Shown here: positions 33,577 through 43,137 of the stretch, in pieces
How the letters are laid out: the number at the start of each line of letters is the position of its first letter
How positions within the stretch are numbered: position 1 is the stretch's first letter
Assembly (NCBI GenBank): GCA_030581615.1
Contig: JAKTTT010000013.1
Span: 248,001-312,000 of the forward strand
Direction of reading: 5' to 3'
Source: Alloascoidea africana
Taxonomy: Eukaryota; Ascomycota; Alloascoideomycetes; Alloascoideales; Alloascoideaceae
Length of the DNA stretch: 64,000 bases
Program-made: the position numbers and the translations under genes
The notes under the pieces: model-generated
What the model saw: only the letters and a program-made list of their open reading frames with translations
The model's database searches: none
Told to the model about the DNA's origin: nothing

Positions 33577-34054
33577 TATTCATTATGCCCAATTCCCCAC
33601 TTTCTTGATTTTGGAAACATCTGAAAGTCTAGTGATCCTTAATAGCATGATAACCATCAGTACTATTCGGCATATGGCTGTAGAGGAGTAGGCACATAAT
33701 CCTTTACAGTGAAAACAGTAGATTTGTATTGACCGGTAGAGAGAAAGAACAAGTCTCCCCCAGCTAGAATACCCAGATAGAATTACCATGGTTTAGCTCT
33801 TCATCCTATAGACTCTCTAACTTTACAATTCTCGGCCTGATCTGATTTCCTCCTCTAGTATAAAAGACGAATATGCAACCATGTTACCCAGCTTTGACCA
33901 CAGTTCATGCACACGCCGCCTTTGCACTTGTGCACAATGGATGGAAACATGCAGGGTGTTTGGGTGTGTGGGTGTGTTGTACTAGACGAGAGAGTGCAGG
34001 CTGAAACAGCCTCCTCTTCCTCCGCAAAGTGAACTAGTGCTTGACTACCGTCAT
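33577..34054. other. Intergenic
   Basis: 478 bp between DID2 and the EAF gene: promoter of the latter. A short GTGTGTGGGTGTGTTG purine/GT run lies near 33963-33978. No gene or RNA recognised. Confidence 0.45.
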
Positions 34055-35575
34055 ATGGCCTCAGGACCAGGAATAGAACATTCTATCCCTCGAGGGGAGT
34101 ATGCGATCAATGTCTCTCCCGAGATACTGGAGAGAGACAATAATCGGTCAAGCGGAGATTCGGTTTTTGCAGTGCGATGTGAGTTGAGCAGTTTGATGGC
34201 TAATCATATAGATGAAAGTCCAAGAGGATGGCATGATTTCTAACCAATATTTTTCAGATGGATTTCGACCGGACTCTATCGACGATAATGCGCCTATATC
34301 TCTGAATAAACTGAACGATAACAAATATGTACTTGAAGCAAGAGGAAATGATGTAAGCTTGTTTTTGATGTGATAGAAATGCCTGGGCACAGGTACCGAA
34401 TGCCAACTTTTGATCAACATGCCAACAAGCACATTACTAACTATTTTCCTCCTTACTTTTTCTTTATTTAGCCAAATGAGATAGTAACGTTTTCCGGGAA
34501 TTCTACAAAAGGACATGAGCTGGATTGTGTCCTAATATTTGACCCCAAATCACAATCTTTCACACTTCAAAAACTCTCCGAGACGTTACGGGTAAACGCA
34601 TCGCGTGGGAAGATAGGAGCGACCTCTTCAACTGCAAACTCTGCCCAATCATCTTCATTGGCTCCTCCGTTAGCCAATGGTGGTAGCAATCTATCACCTC
34701 CTTATACCGCCTCAAGGGGTAACACACCCACATCACCGTCTGCTGTGTCAAAGGGCAGGGGAAGTAATTCGCCCTTAGATTCAGGTACAGAAAGAGCAAG
34801 ACCAAAACCAAAACCAATATTTCCTACAAACGGTTCAACGCCGCCTGTTGTAAAACCAGCAAAGAAAGCTGCTCCAAAAGCGAAAACGAAAACGAAAACA
34901 ACAAAGGCAAAAGCGCCTAGGGGAAGGACGAAAAAGGCAACTGCATCCACAACTTCTGCCAAATCTGCAGCGAACAATCAACAAACTCCTACTGCTGGTA
35001 TCGGCTCCACTCCTATTCCAACTTCGGACATTGATGCTACGATCCAGCGGCCGCCTGGCCCTCGCCAGGTGGGACTGAAAACGCTGCCCAAATCTGTGCC
35101 TCCATCTGGCGATGTGGCAATGACAGACTCGAATGACTTTGCATCAGATGAAGACGATGATGGGTTTGGGTCTCTTGCTGACGAGCTTGAGGACCTTGCT
35201 GACCTTTCCGGAGATGAACCAGGACCGGACAGCTCTGCGATAAAGCCAGCCTCTCAGTCCAGCCGGATTCCAAACTATGGACGTACTGCGGATGACGACG
35301 AGATGATCAGTGACGAGGACGAAGACGATTATTACGGACAGACTTCCTCGGTGATTGTCGTTGAAGAACCAAATGGACACGGCTCGACCCAGCGGATAGG
35401 AATGGGTCTGGGTGCGGGAGGTGCCAACGGTGCTAACACTGGCATGCCACATTCTAGTATAGGCGGACGAATCGAACTACCAAAGAATGCAGGCGCGGGG
35501 CCTATAAGTCTCAAGGGACTATACGCTTCTCAGGACAGAAGTGATGATGAAGACTTTAGCAGCGAAGAAGAGTGA
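34055..35575 (+). CDS. ELL-associated factor (EAF family) transcription elongation protein
   Basis: EAF proteins bind ELL and stimulate RNA polymerase II elongation in animals and S. pombe; S. cerevisiae has no clear homologue. Exons 34055-34178, 34258-34352 and 34472-35575 join in frame; 440 residues. The EAF N-terminal domain fills about residues 10-125: GEYAINVSPEIL, VFAVRYGFRPDSID across the first splice, LNDNKYVLEARGND, VTFSGNSTKGHELDCVLIFD and FTLQKLSETLRVN. The order and the DCVLI...LEKLS-like end match human EAF1/2. The rest is disordered: Ser/Pro, a Lys-rich block (KKAAPKAKTKTKTTKAKAP), then very acidic segments ending DDEDFSSEEE, as expected of an activation region. Confidence 0.85.
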
Positions 35576-35800
35576 CAAGGAAGTTTACTCACAAAATTGC
35601 ATTCCACTGTATCTTTGACTTTATTTCTTTCTTTCCCTTTGCGTCCTCCCGTTGGGTTTCTTGTTTTTGTTTTTTTGGTTCGGGGGAAGGTTTAATTACG
35701 TTATGTACGCACAAGTCAGATAATAAGAACAGCATTTCTATTTACTCTGAAAAAAAAAACTGACAAAAGCTTGTAGACAACAATTTGGTATTTTCGTACT

Positions 35801-37546
35801 TTACATGCCTCTTCCCCGAGCCATCATAGCCTGTTGTGCAGCATTAGCGGGCATTGGAGGACCACCAGCCTGAGGAGGCTGACTCTCCTCGTTCTTGACG
35901 GTCTCATCAACAGAAAGTATCAATGTAGCTGCTTCTGTAGCTGACTGGAGCGCGTTGATCTTCACGAGAGCTGGCTCCCAGACAAAGTTTGCAAAGTTAT
36001 TTGCTACACCACCACTAACACTAAGCGTCGTCGTGTTAGTCGTGCCTGTGCTACTGGTGGTCGAGCCCGTAGTATTCACCTCTGCGCTGGTAAAATCCAC
36101 CCCTGCCCAGATTTCGTTCTTCGCATGTAATGTCCTGAGTTTGTTCAGAATATCTGTTCCGTCTAGCCCACCGTTCTCACAGAGTTGTCTTGGGATCACC
36201 TCAAGGGCATGTGCAAAAGCAGCAATGATAAGCTGTTGCTTGCCTGGGATTGTGCGCGAATATGTTCTCAGATACTTTGACAGCTCCATCTCGAGCGCAC
36301 CTCCTCCGGCAACCACAAGGTTGTTCTGGACGGCTCGCTTCACAATCATAATGGCATCGTGAAGAGAGCGTTCAACCTCCGCGATAACCTGCTCTGCGCC
36401 ACCGCGAAGGATCAATGTACATGTTTTTGTCTGTGGACAACCCTTGAAGAAGTTGAAACGCTCACCACCGACCTGGACCTCATCGAACTTGGCACACGTT
36501 CCGAGATGCTTCTCAGGGTCAATGCTCGTGGTCGTGGACTGGATTGAGCCACCGACGGCTTGGATCACTCTGTCCATATCCTCACTCGTTACACGGCCAG
36601 CACAGAATATGTTGCGCTCCGCAAAATACTGAGTAGCCAGATCTCCTATCGGAAGCTTTGAAAGAACAATGTTTGAGCCTGTTTGGACAATCGCCTCGAG
36701 CTTGTCGAGGATGATCTGCCATTCTGCATCCACAATAGCCTGGTAGTCCCTGACCTGTTCGACGCGAACCTCAGCGTTGTCCTTTTCAGCCTTGAGCTCG
36801 AGCTCCACATTCAGACACAGAACTTTGGGGTCGACAAATGATTTGGGCTGTTGCTCAAACCCAGCATAGGAGAATGTTTTCTTGAAAGCAACGCCATCGA
36901 CAAAAATGGAGTCTTCAAATCCGCCACCGGGTACTTTCTTGATTCCAATCAGTTTCTCATCCAGATCTGTCTGGTCCAAAGTCTGCACCGCGTCCACGAC
37001 CATCTTTGTGAAAAAAGTCGAGTTTGCCTTGATCAGCTTGGAGCTCATCGCGGTCCTTGCACATCTCTCAAGAAGCTCTCTAAACTCGGCTGGATCTTCC
37101 TTCTTGACACTCACCGCAAGCTCTCGGATCTTTGCCACCGCGAGTGCCACTGCCCTGCGGTACCCCTTGTTGATGACATGGGTTGCAATACCCTCTTCCA
37201 CAAACGACTTGGCCTCTTTCAATAGCTCACCGGCCAGAATCGTGACTGAGGTTGTACCGTCACCGACCTCTGCGTCCTGGGAGCGCGAAATGTCAACAAG
37301 CACTTTTGCAGCTGGGTGCACAACGTCCAATAGCTTGAGGATCGTGGCACCATCGTTTGAAATTGTGGTCTCGTTATTGGACCCAACAATCAGAATGTCG
37401 GATCCATAAGGGCCCAGAGTGGGCTTTATCGTATCCTGAATCGCAAGGCATGCATTTATGTTGCTTATGATCTGCCCTCTACCCTGAGAAGAATCTGTGC
37501 CTTCTTTCAGAACGACAATTGTTGGTGTCTGGCCTCCAAAACTCAT
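35801..37546 (-). CDS. CCT7: Chaperonin CCT/TRiC subunit eta (Cct7)
   Basis: One of eight subunits of the cytosolic group II chaperonin that folds actin and tubulin. Single exon. The start [18 protein letters not shown] is specific to the eta subunit. ATPase landmarks: [42 protein letters not shown] (91-100), and [42 protein letters not shown] and [15 protein letters not shown] agree with eta. The C-terminus ends in a Gly/Ala/Met-rich tail. 581 residues, slightly longer than yeast (550) because of a Thr/Ser insertion at nt about 36010-36080. Two CACGTG boxes lie upstream. Confidence 0.97.
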   Translation of the reverse strand: MSFGGQTPTIVVLKEGTDSSQGRGQIISNINACLAIQDTIKPTLGPYGSDILIVGSNNETTISNDGATILKLLDVVHPAAKVLVDISRSQDAEVGDGTTSVTILAGELLKEAKSFVEEGIATHVINKGYRRAVALAVAKIRELAVSVKKEDPAEFRELLERCARTAMSSKLIKANSTFFTKMVVDAVQTLDQTDLDEKLIGIKKVPGGGFEDSIFVDGVAFKKTFSYAGFEQQPKSFVDPKVLCLNVELELKAEKDNAEVRVEQVRDYQAIVDAEWQIILDKLEAIVQTGSNIVLSKLPIGDLATQYFAERNIFCAGRVTSEDMDRVIQAVGGSIQSTTTSIDPEKHLGTCAKFDEVQVGGERFNFFKGCPQTKTCTLILRGGAEQVIAEVERSLHDAIMIVKRAVQNNLVVAGGGALEMELSKYLRTYSRTIPGKQQLIIAAFAHALEVIPRQLCENGGLDGTDILNKLRTLHAKNEIWAGVDFTSAEVNTTGSTTSSTGTTNTTTLSVSGGVANNFANFVWEPALVKINALQSATEAATLILSVDETVKNEESQPPQAGGPPMPANAAQQAMMARGRGM

Positions 37547-38280
37547 CTCTATACGTGATGGCGTTGTGTGTATGAATGTTGCTTTTTTTTTGAAAAATAC
37601 CTAACTCACGTCAACTCAATTCAAACACAACGGTTCAGCGGATTCCCCAGTAATAAAACAAACAGAATCTAGAATTGGCCAAGTTTTCCTGGTTCTCACA
37701 CTTCAAAATGGAGTTGTACTAGTAGCCAGATCAGAAAAGAAACTCCTTCATTTTTCACAGAAGCAGAAACGTGTTCACATTTTCACGCGTGCGCGTGTAT
37801 ATATCAGAACGGAGTTAGGTCCCGGGAGTTGAAATGTGATGCTTCCGGGACATTTCTAATGAATGTTTTACTTTGTTTGAATTTTTTTGCCAAAGTAATA
37901 TAGTATTTCTAGCGTCAACCTGCATAATTCACGTGAAGCTTAGTAACCCCAATTTTCTATCTCTCTCAACTTGACAACTATGTTCTTGAGAATTAGTTAG
38001 TAGTTTTATTTGATCCTTATTAGCCATATTCTCAATTCTCATAAAGTTTGGTCAATTTTTGGGTTTCTAATTGGTGATTTTCTCTTTTTTTTACAAGTCA
38101 CGCGTATTTGAGAGTTTTTTGCTAAAAAAGTCACGTGAATTTCTGAGTTATCTGCAGGTTTTATTCTTTGTATTTAGAGCAGCGGATTGACTTATTACTA
38201 GTTGTTTGAATAAATAATGAATAAGGTCTCTTTTATCTTTACTTTCACATGTATCGACATTAGGGTATTTCCATGAGTTG
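37547..38280. promoter_or_regulatory. CCT7 upstream region with two CACGTG boxes
   Basis: AT-rich 734 bp between the 3' end of MDV1 and the CCT7 start. CACGTG occurs at 37930-37935 and 38132-38137, both in the context TCACGTGAA, which suits Cbf1 better than Pho4. No other gene seen. Confidence 0.45.
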
Positions 38281-40770
38281 TTAACAGGACCAGGTGCCTA
38301 TTGAGCCATCGCTCCTTCCTTCCACAAGATATCCTTCCCTGTACCTTACATACTCCACAATACCAGACTCACGATTTGGTCTATTACTACTGTCCTTGGC
38401 AGAGGAAGAGGAAGTCTCGACTGCAGTGGTCATGGTGGCTGTTGTCGACATACTGCTATCACTATTGTCACCGTCTTTAGACACAGTAGAAGAGGTTGAC
38501 GCTGAGGCTCCGCTGTCTGGGTTGCCACAGGTCCAGTGTTTCCCATTCGAGCGGTCATAAATCTTGACACTTGATTCCATGTTTGAACAGACCACGCGCC
38601 GCTTGTCAAACTGCAGGTTCACAATGGGACTGCTATATGTAAATGCATCCACAATGGAGCCCATTCGCAGATCCCAAATTCGTATGGACCTGTCCATTGA
38701 GCCTGTAACGAGATGAACATCGTCAAATTGTAACGCGGTAACAGCACCAGTGTGTCCCACCAGCGTCCGGTGTATGTCTCCGGTTCGCAGGTCCCAGAGT
38801 CTTATTATTCCATCTGCTGTGCCGGTCGCAAGTGCTGCATCAAATGTCTGTAAACACCCTATAAAAGGCGCTACAGATCCTCGCCAATTGTCAGAAACAA
38901 CTGGGACCGCAGAGGCAGAGGCAGCTGAAGCCATGCTCTGTGCGGAAGCCCATATCACGTCCAACGTCTGGATGCACTGGCCTGTGTTCATATCCCATTG
39001 TCTAACAGTCTTGTCTTCTGAACCGCTAACGAGGCTGTATTGGTAAAAGTCAAGGGCTGTTACTCCTCCAACATGACTTGCAAACGTATGAACGCAAGCA
39101 TTTCTGTTTGAGTCTTCTCCGTTCGAATAGATAACATAAAGATCATCGTCATCCTCGTCATCTTCACTTTGAGCTGCTAATCTGGTCAAGTCCCAGCATC
39201 GTAATGTAGAATCTGCAGATCCAGTAACAGCAATTCCATCTTCGAGCTTCAGGCAATGGACAAACGCGCTGTGGCCATCCAGCGAGCCAATTTGCTTTTT
39301 CCGGCTTAGATCCCACACTTTAACGGTATTGTCGTATGCAGAGCTCACTAAAGTTCCAAACGGGATATCAAAATCTAGACAAATGACAGACTCATCATGT
39401 GCGGCAAAGGAGGATATTTTGGACCCAGGCTCGTAGTACTGTTGCAACGTTGGCATCGTTCGCCGCTGGTTACTTTGTCTATTGCGTCTTGGGAGATTCT
39501 GTTTCCGATGCTGTTTCTTTTTGTTCCTGTTGGCGCTGCTACGAGGAGGAGAAGCTTGTAGTTTGTTGTAAATTGATTGTGAGAGAAAACCATCTTGGTC
39601 TTGGTATAGTTCGTTGTAGTCTTCGTTTTCCCGAAGCTGTGTGGATGCTGTCTTTTCGTGTCCCTTTGGGGCCTGTTCCTCACTCGCAAGAGTATATTCT
39701 GATTCTGATTCCGATTCCGATTTTCTTTCGTCTTCATTTTCTTGATCTTTGTTGTTTTCCTCGTTTTCCTCCTCAAGCTCATCAAGCCGTTCCTCAATTT
39801 CAGGCAGATGGTTCTCTAACACAATCTCCTCTTTTTCCAGATTTGCCACACGGTCAAATACAATCTCACGCATCGATTGCAGCTTTACAATTCTTGCATC
39901 GAGCTCTCGGATCTCGCTGGCAGCAAGCCCTTTACGTATTTCAAGAAGGTCAAGGTCATGGTTAATCTGTGACTTCATTCCGCGTAAACGCCTCTTGCTC
40001 TTGGTGGCCCGGATCCGATGGCTGTTGAATACATCCCTGGGCTTGTTATCTGCCCCATTGCTATTGTCATTATCATCATCTGGATGTTGTGTCAGCAGTC
40101 CGGACGAACTGGCAGAAGGCAGAGATTTGAGTCTGGAGTGGACATGATTCCGGCCCTCATAAACCTCCTGGTCCACTTGGGGCATAGAGGCATTAAATCC
40201 CTGGAAAAGAGAATACGGCGAGTCACTCTGAGGCAACTCGCCCAGTAACTCATCGGGCAAATGTGTAACAGCCTTGTACTCTATTTCTTTGCGTGAGAGT
40301 CGGGTACGGATGATCTCTGAGGGCGCCTGTCCCGCAAACGAGAACAGAGAGCCCAAAGCGCCTCCTCCATCGGATCCGCCAGTACGGAATCTTCTCGTTC
40401 TTGGGTCTCGTCGGGCAATAGAACTCTGGGAACTGGTGGAGTTTTTCGCACCCAGGCTGGTGATATCTTTCATTGCAGCCTTGTAAGAGGTGGTCGATAA
40501 AAGTGCCATGTCGGAAGCCCGTCCCACAAAGGGCGAATTGGGACCCACAAGCGTCTGTGCCGTGGTCGCGATCTTTTTCGACAACCTGGAGGTTGCCTGG
40601 ACAGATCCGTTGATGGTGAGGGTATCGTCCACTGGCGCCCTGCTGCGGTTTGCACTATTCAGTGGCGGTGAAACACGCGCATTACTCGTGCCCGCATCAG
40701 AGGGACCAAAATCTCGATCTCGGTCTCGATCTGGAGCTGGCGCTGGCACTGGAGAGTCGCGACGGTTCAT
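38281..40770 (-). CDS. MDV1: Mitochondrial division protein Mdv1 (WD40 adaptor)
   Basis: Adaptor that links Fis1 on the mitochondrial outer membrane to the dynamin Dnm1 during fission. 829 residues, single exon. An N-terminal half with conserved helical region (EIEYKAVTHLPDELLGELP) is followed by a coiled coil at about 280-360 (LAASEIRELDARIVKLQSMR and downstream heptads) and an acidic/Gln-rich linker. Seven WD40 repeats follow from about 445 (FAAHDESVICLDFD, VKVWDLSRKKQIGSLDGHSA, TLRCWDLTR, TVRQWDMNTGQCIQTLDVIW, IIRLWDLRTGDIHRTL, SIRIWDLRMGSI and a last blade ending GTWSC). The long insertion in the fourth blade is typical. S. cerevisiae has a paralogue, Caf4; a pre-duplication yeast would have one gene. 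Confidence 0.93.
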   Translation of the reverse strand: MNRRDSPVPAPAPDRDRDRDFGPSDAGTSNARVSPPLNSANRSRAPVDDTLTINGSVQATSRLSKKIATTAQTLVGPNSPFVGRASDMALLSTTSYKAAMKDITSLGAKNSTSSQSSIARRDPRTRRFRTGGSDGGGALGSLFSFAGQAPSEIIRTRLSRKEIEYKAVTHLPDELLGELPQSDSPYSLFQGFNASMPQVDQEVYEGRNHVHSRLKSLPSASSSGLLTQHPDDDNDNSNGADNKPRDVFNSHRIRATKSKRRLRGMKSQINHDLDLLEIRKGLAASEIRELDARIVKLQSMREIVFDRVANLEKEEIVLENHLPEIEERLDELEEENEENNKDQENEDERKSESESESEYTLASEEQAPKGHEKTASTQLRENEDYNELYQDQDGFLSQSIYNKLQASPPRSSANRNKKKQHRKQNLPRRNRQSNQRRTMPTLQQYYEPGSKISSFAAHDESVICLDFDIPFGTLVSSAYDNTVKVWDLSRKKQIGSLDGHSAFVHCLKLEDGIAVTGSADSTLRCWDLTRLAAQSEDDEDDDDLYVIYSNGEDSNRNACVHTFASHVGGVTALDFYQYSLVSGSEDKTVRQWDMNTGQCIQTLDVIWASAQSMASAASASAVPVVSDNWRGSVAPFIGCLQTFDAALATGTADGIIRLWDLRTGDIHRTLVGHTGAVTALQFDDVHLVTGSMDRSIRIWDLRMGSIVDAFTYSSPIVNLQFDKRRVVCSNMESSVKIYDRSNGKHWTCGNPDSGASASTSSTVSKDGDNSDSSMSTTATMTTAVETSSSSAKDSSNRPNRESGIVEYVRYREGYLVEGRSDGSIGTWSC

Positions 40771-40917
40771 CTAGATTACAACGGTTGGGGGAGACTACAA
40801 AATGTGCTTTCTTTCCTCTCGACCGCCCGCCCGCGAAGGAGGGTGTACGGGTGTATGTGCCAGCATCTGCTGAAATCTCAAAAAGAGATGAAATCCTCGA
40901 ATCTACTCGTAATAGCA

Positions 40918-41881
40918 TTAAAAATCTCTGACTAGCCGTGTCTTCTCTTCGATTTCGCGCTCAAGCTGCGCAATCTCGTGTTCTTCCTGCGCTATCTGGT
41001 CAGCGATGCTGAGTCCAGCTCCAGCTCCATCGTCGTAGTCTTCACCGCGGTCGCGACCATATCTATTTCGTCCCGTGTTCATTCCCACTGCGTACTGATT
41101 CCGCTCATCGAGTCTTGTGTTGAGAGACTCGAGCTCCTGCCGCTGGGTCTCAACAATCTCCTCATATTGCATAATGTCTTCATTCAATTGCATCCATTTC
41201 TCTCTAAATAATGCGGTCTGTTCGTTGACTCCGTCAATGGGACTGTGTTCACACAATGCTCTGCGGTTAGACAAACGAGACCAATTGATTGACTGATTTT
41301 AAATATCAGACACAAAAATGAACTTACTATTGGGCTACAAGCCTGTCGACCGCCTCACATAGCACATCGACGCTGTATTCCTTGCTATGGTGGTCCAGCA
41401 TGCGACTTTGATCTCGACTCTGGCGTTGGTCCTGGTCCCGGTCCCGGTCCCGGCTCTGGTCAATATCTCTAAGTAGCGTGTTCAGTTTAGCACCAACACC
41501 ACCTGCTCTCTCACCATCATCAGAGTGCACGCGTGGAAGCTGGGGCACCTCAACTGCAGGTTTTGTGTTTCCATCTATGTCCTCCATGCTATCCTGATGA
41601 TTCTGATCGTGTATCTGTGTCTGAGCTTGAGCCTGGCCCGATCCTTTCGATTTCAAATCTCCTGCCAGATAGGACATTCTGTTATCGATCCTCTCTGCCT
41701 TGCCGTCGCTGCGTATCTGGTATAGTGCCTGTTCAGCCTGGTCTGAATCTCTGATCAGCGTCGTGATTTCAGGCCGCGATATAATCGCATTTGTGAAAAT
41801 TCCCGGAGGCTTGAAATATAGCGTCCGTATGGAATGGCTGCTCTGCTCTATCGCGTCCAGATAGTAATTTAGCTGGGACAT
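40918..41881 (-). CDS. SPC34: DASH/Dam1 complex subunit Spc34
   Basis: Component of the kinetochore DASH ring that couples chromosomes to microtubule plus ends. Exon 1 is 41881-41328, exon 2 41242-40918; 292 residues, as in S. cerevisiae (295). Diagnostic motif SIRTLYFKPPGIFTNAII near the N-terminus. The splice was chosen so that the donor GTAAGT at 41327 joins the acceptor ending at 41243, giving DRLVAQYPIDGV; two nearer acceptors either create a stop or lose the frame. A middle linker is rich in Asp/Arg/Gln repeats and the C-terminal third is coiled coil (FREKWMQLNEDIMQYEEIVE, HEIAQLEREIEEKTRLV). Divergent, 147 bp from MDV1. Confidence 0.88.
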
Positions 41882-42020
41882 GGCTTATGGATATTCTTTC
41901 AGATGTTTCTACAATGTTTATACAAGAAGACATCCATACACCCTCATAGAATTGGGCTAATCTAAAAAGAAAGGATTGATATATATATCAAACACAAGCC
42001 AAAACCAGATTGCAATACAT

Positions 42021-42944
42021 TTACTGGGTCTTCTTCAATTTGTCACGGCCTGCTCTTTTCTCTTTTGTGATACGTATAAACTCAAAGACCTTGAACTTTA
42101 CCAAAAGAGCGTATTCGATCAATCCACGGGGGAAAACTGTAGTGATGAGCCAAAACCGGGAAGCCCAGCTGCCTCTCCAGTACAAGAAATTGACAGGACC
42201 AGCGCGGACCACGTCATTGCAGACTTTTCTGGCGTAGATGGCAGGGTCCATGGGCTGGTTGTTTTTGCTCATTCCGCGCCGGGCTGTCAGAGTTGCTCTG
42301 CCTTCCTCGGTGTTGTAGAACGAGTTTTCAGGAATCGATCTTGTTTCCTCAATCGCAGTATTTACACCGCCTGTGACAATGACAGAAACGTCGACTTCAA
42401 AGGCTCGCATCTCTGCCCTCAAGATGCTGGCGTACTGCTCCACGGCCATTTTGCTCGATCCGTAGACAGATCCCCAGGGGAAAGGAGCATGGCCAGCTAG
42501 AGAGCCCACAAAGATAACTTTGCCCTTTGCCTCAATCAGCAGTGGTGCAAACTCCCTCGTCATCCGCATGACACCAAACACGTTGACTTCAAAACATTGC
42601 CGGATAATTTCGTCTGAACAGTCGAGGGCGGGAAAACCGCATGATTGGCCCGCGTTGTTAAATAAGTAGTCGAGTCGGTTGCCTGTCAACGAGGCCACTT
42701 TCTCCTTGTTTTCTCTCACGCTCTCGAGGTCGCTCACGTCGAGCTTGAGGGCGTAGATGCCGAGCTCTACGAGATCAGCCATTTTCTCAACCCGTCGTGC
42801 GCCTGCAAACACCTTGAACCCGCGAGCGTGGAGTTCTTTGGCGAGTGCTTTACCAATGCCCGAGGAGGCACCCGTGATGAGAGCCACGGGTTTGGCACTG
42901 GAGCCGGAGCTGGCAGAGACAGTGGAATTGGAAATTGAAGACAT
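42021..42944 (-). CDS. AYR1: 1-acyl-dihydroxyacetone-phosphate reductase Ayr1 (SDR)
   Basis: NADPH-dependent reductase that makes lysophosphatidic acid from acyl-DHAP, on lipid droplets and ER; yeast Ayr1 also hydrolyses triacylglycerol. Classical short-chain dehydrogenase: TGASSGIG at 24-31, NNAG motif in YLFNNAGQS, catalytic Ser in VGSLAGHAPFPW and YGSSK, and the Ayr1-like VTGGVNT afterwards. The C-terminal region FWLITTVFPRGLIEYALLVK is hydrophobic, probably the membrane or droplet anchor. 307 residues against 297 in yeast. The N-terminal Ser-rich 18 residues look unstructured. Next to the metallophosphatase pair with 193 bp between; no functional link is evident. Confidence 0.9.
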   Translation of the reverse strand: MSSISNSTVSASSGSSAKPVALITGASSGIGKALAKELHARGFKVFAGARRVEKMADLVELGIYALKLDVSDLESVRENKEKVASLTGNRLDYLFNNAGQSCGFPALDCSDEIIRQCFEVNVFGVMRMTREFAPLLIEAKGKVIFVGSLAGHAPFPWGSVYGSSKMAVEQYASILRAEMRAFEVDVSVIVTGGVNTAIEETRSIPENSFYNTEEGRATLTARRGMSKNNQPMDPAIYARKVCNDVVRAGPVNFLYWRGSWASRFWLITTVFPRGLIEYALLVKFKVFEFIRITKEKRAGRDKLKKTQ

Positions 42945-43137
42945 TTCTTTCGTTGCTGCTGGAGAAGCAAGGAGGGAAAGAGAAGAGAGGCGAACAAAGC
43001 CAGGATTGGCGATGGACGCAGCTAAAAGCTAAACGCCAGGCAGCCAGTCACTGCACTGGACTACTGGGCACTACAGCACGATCGAGCAATCGATTTTGTT
43101 ACAGCAAGCTATACAGAGCAACTACCAGGCCCGCACG

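Noticed and set aside
41275-41326. ATG (MSNRRALCEHSP) as a separate gene start for the SPC34 second half
   Set aside because: It lies in the intron; joining at the ACACAG acceptor restores the Spc34 alignment and length.
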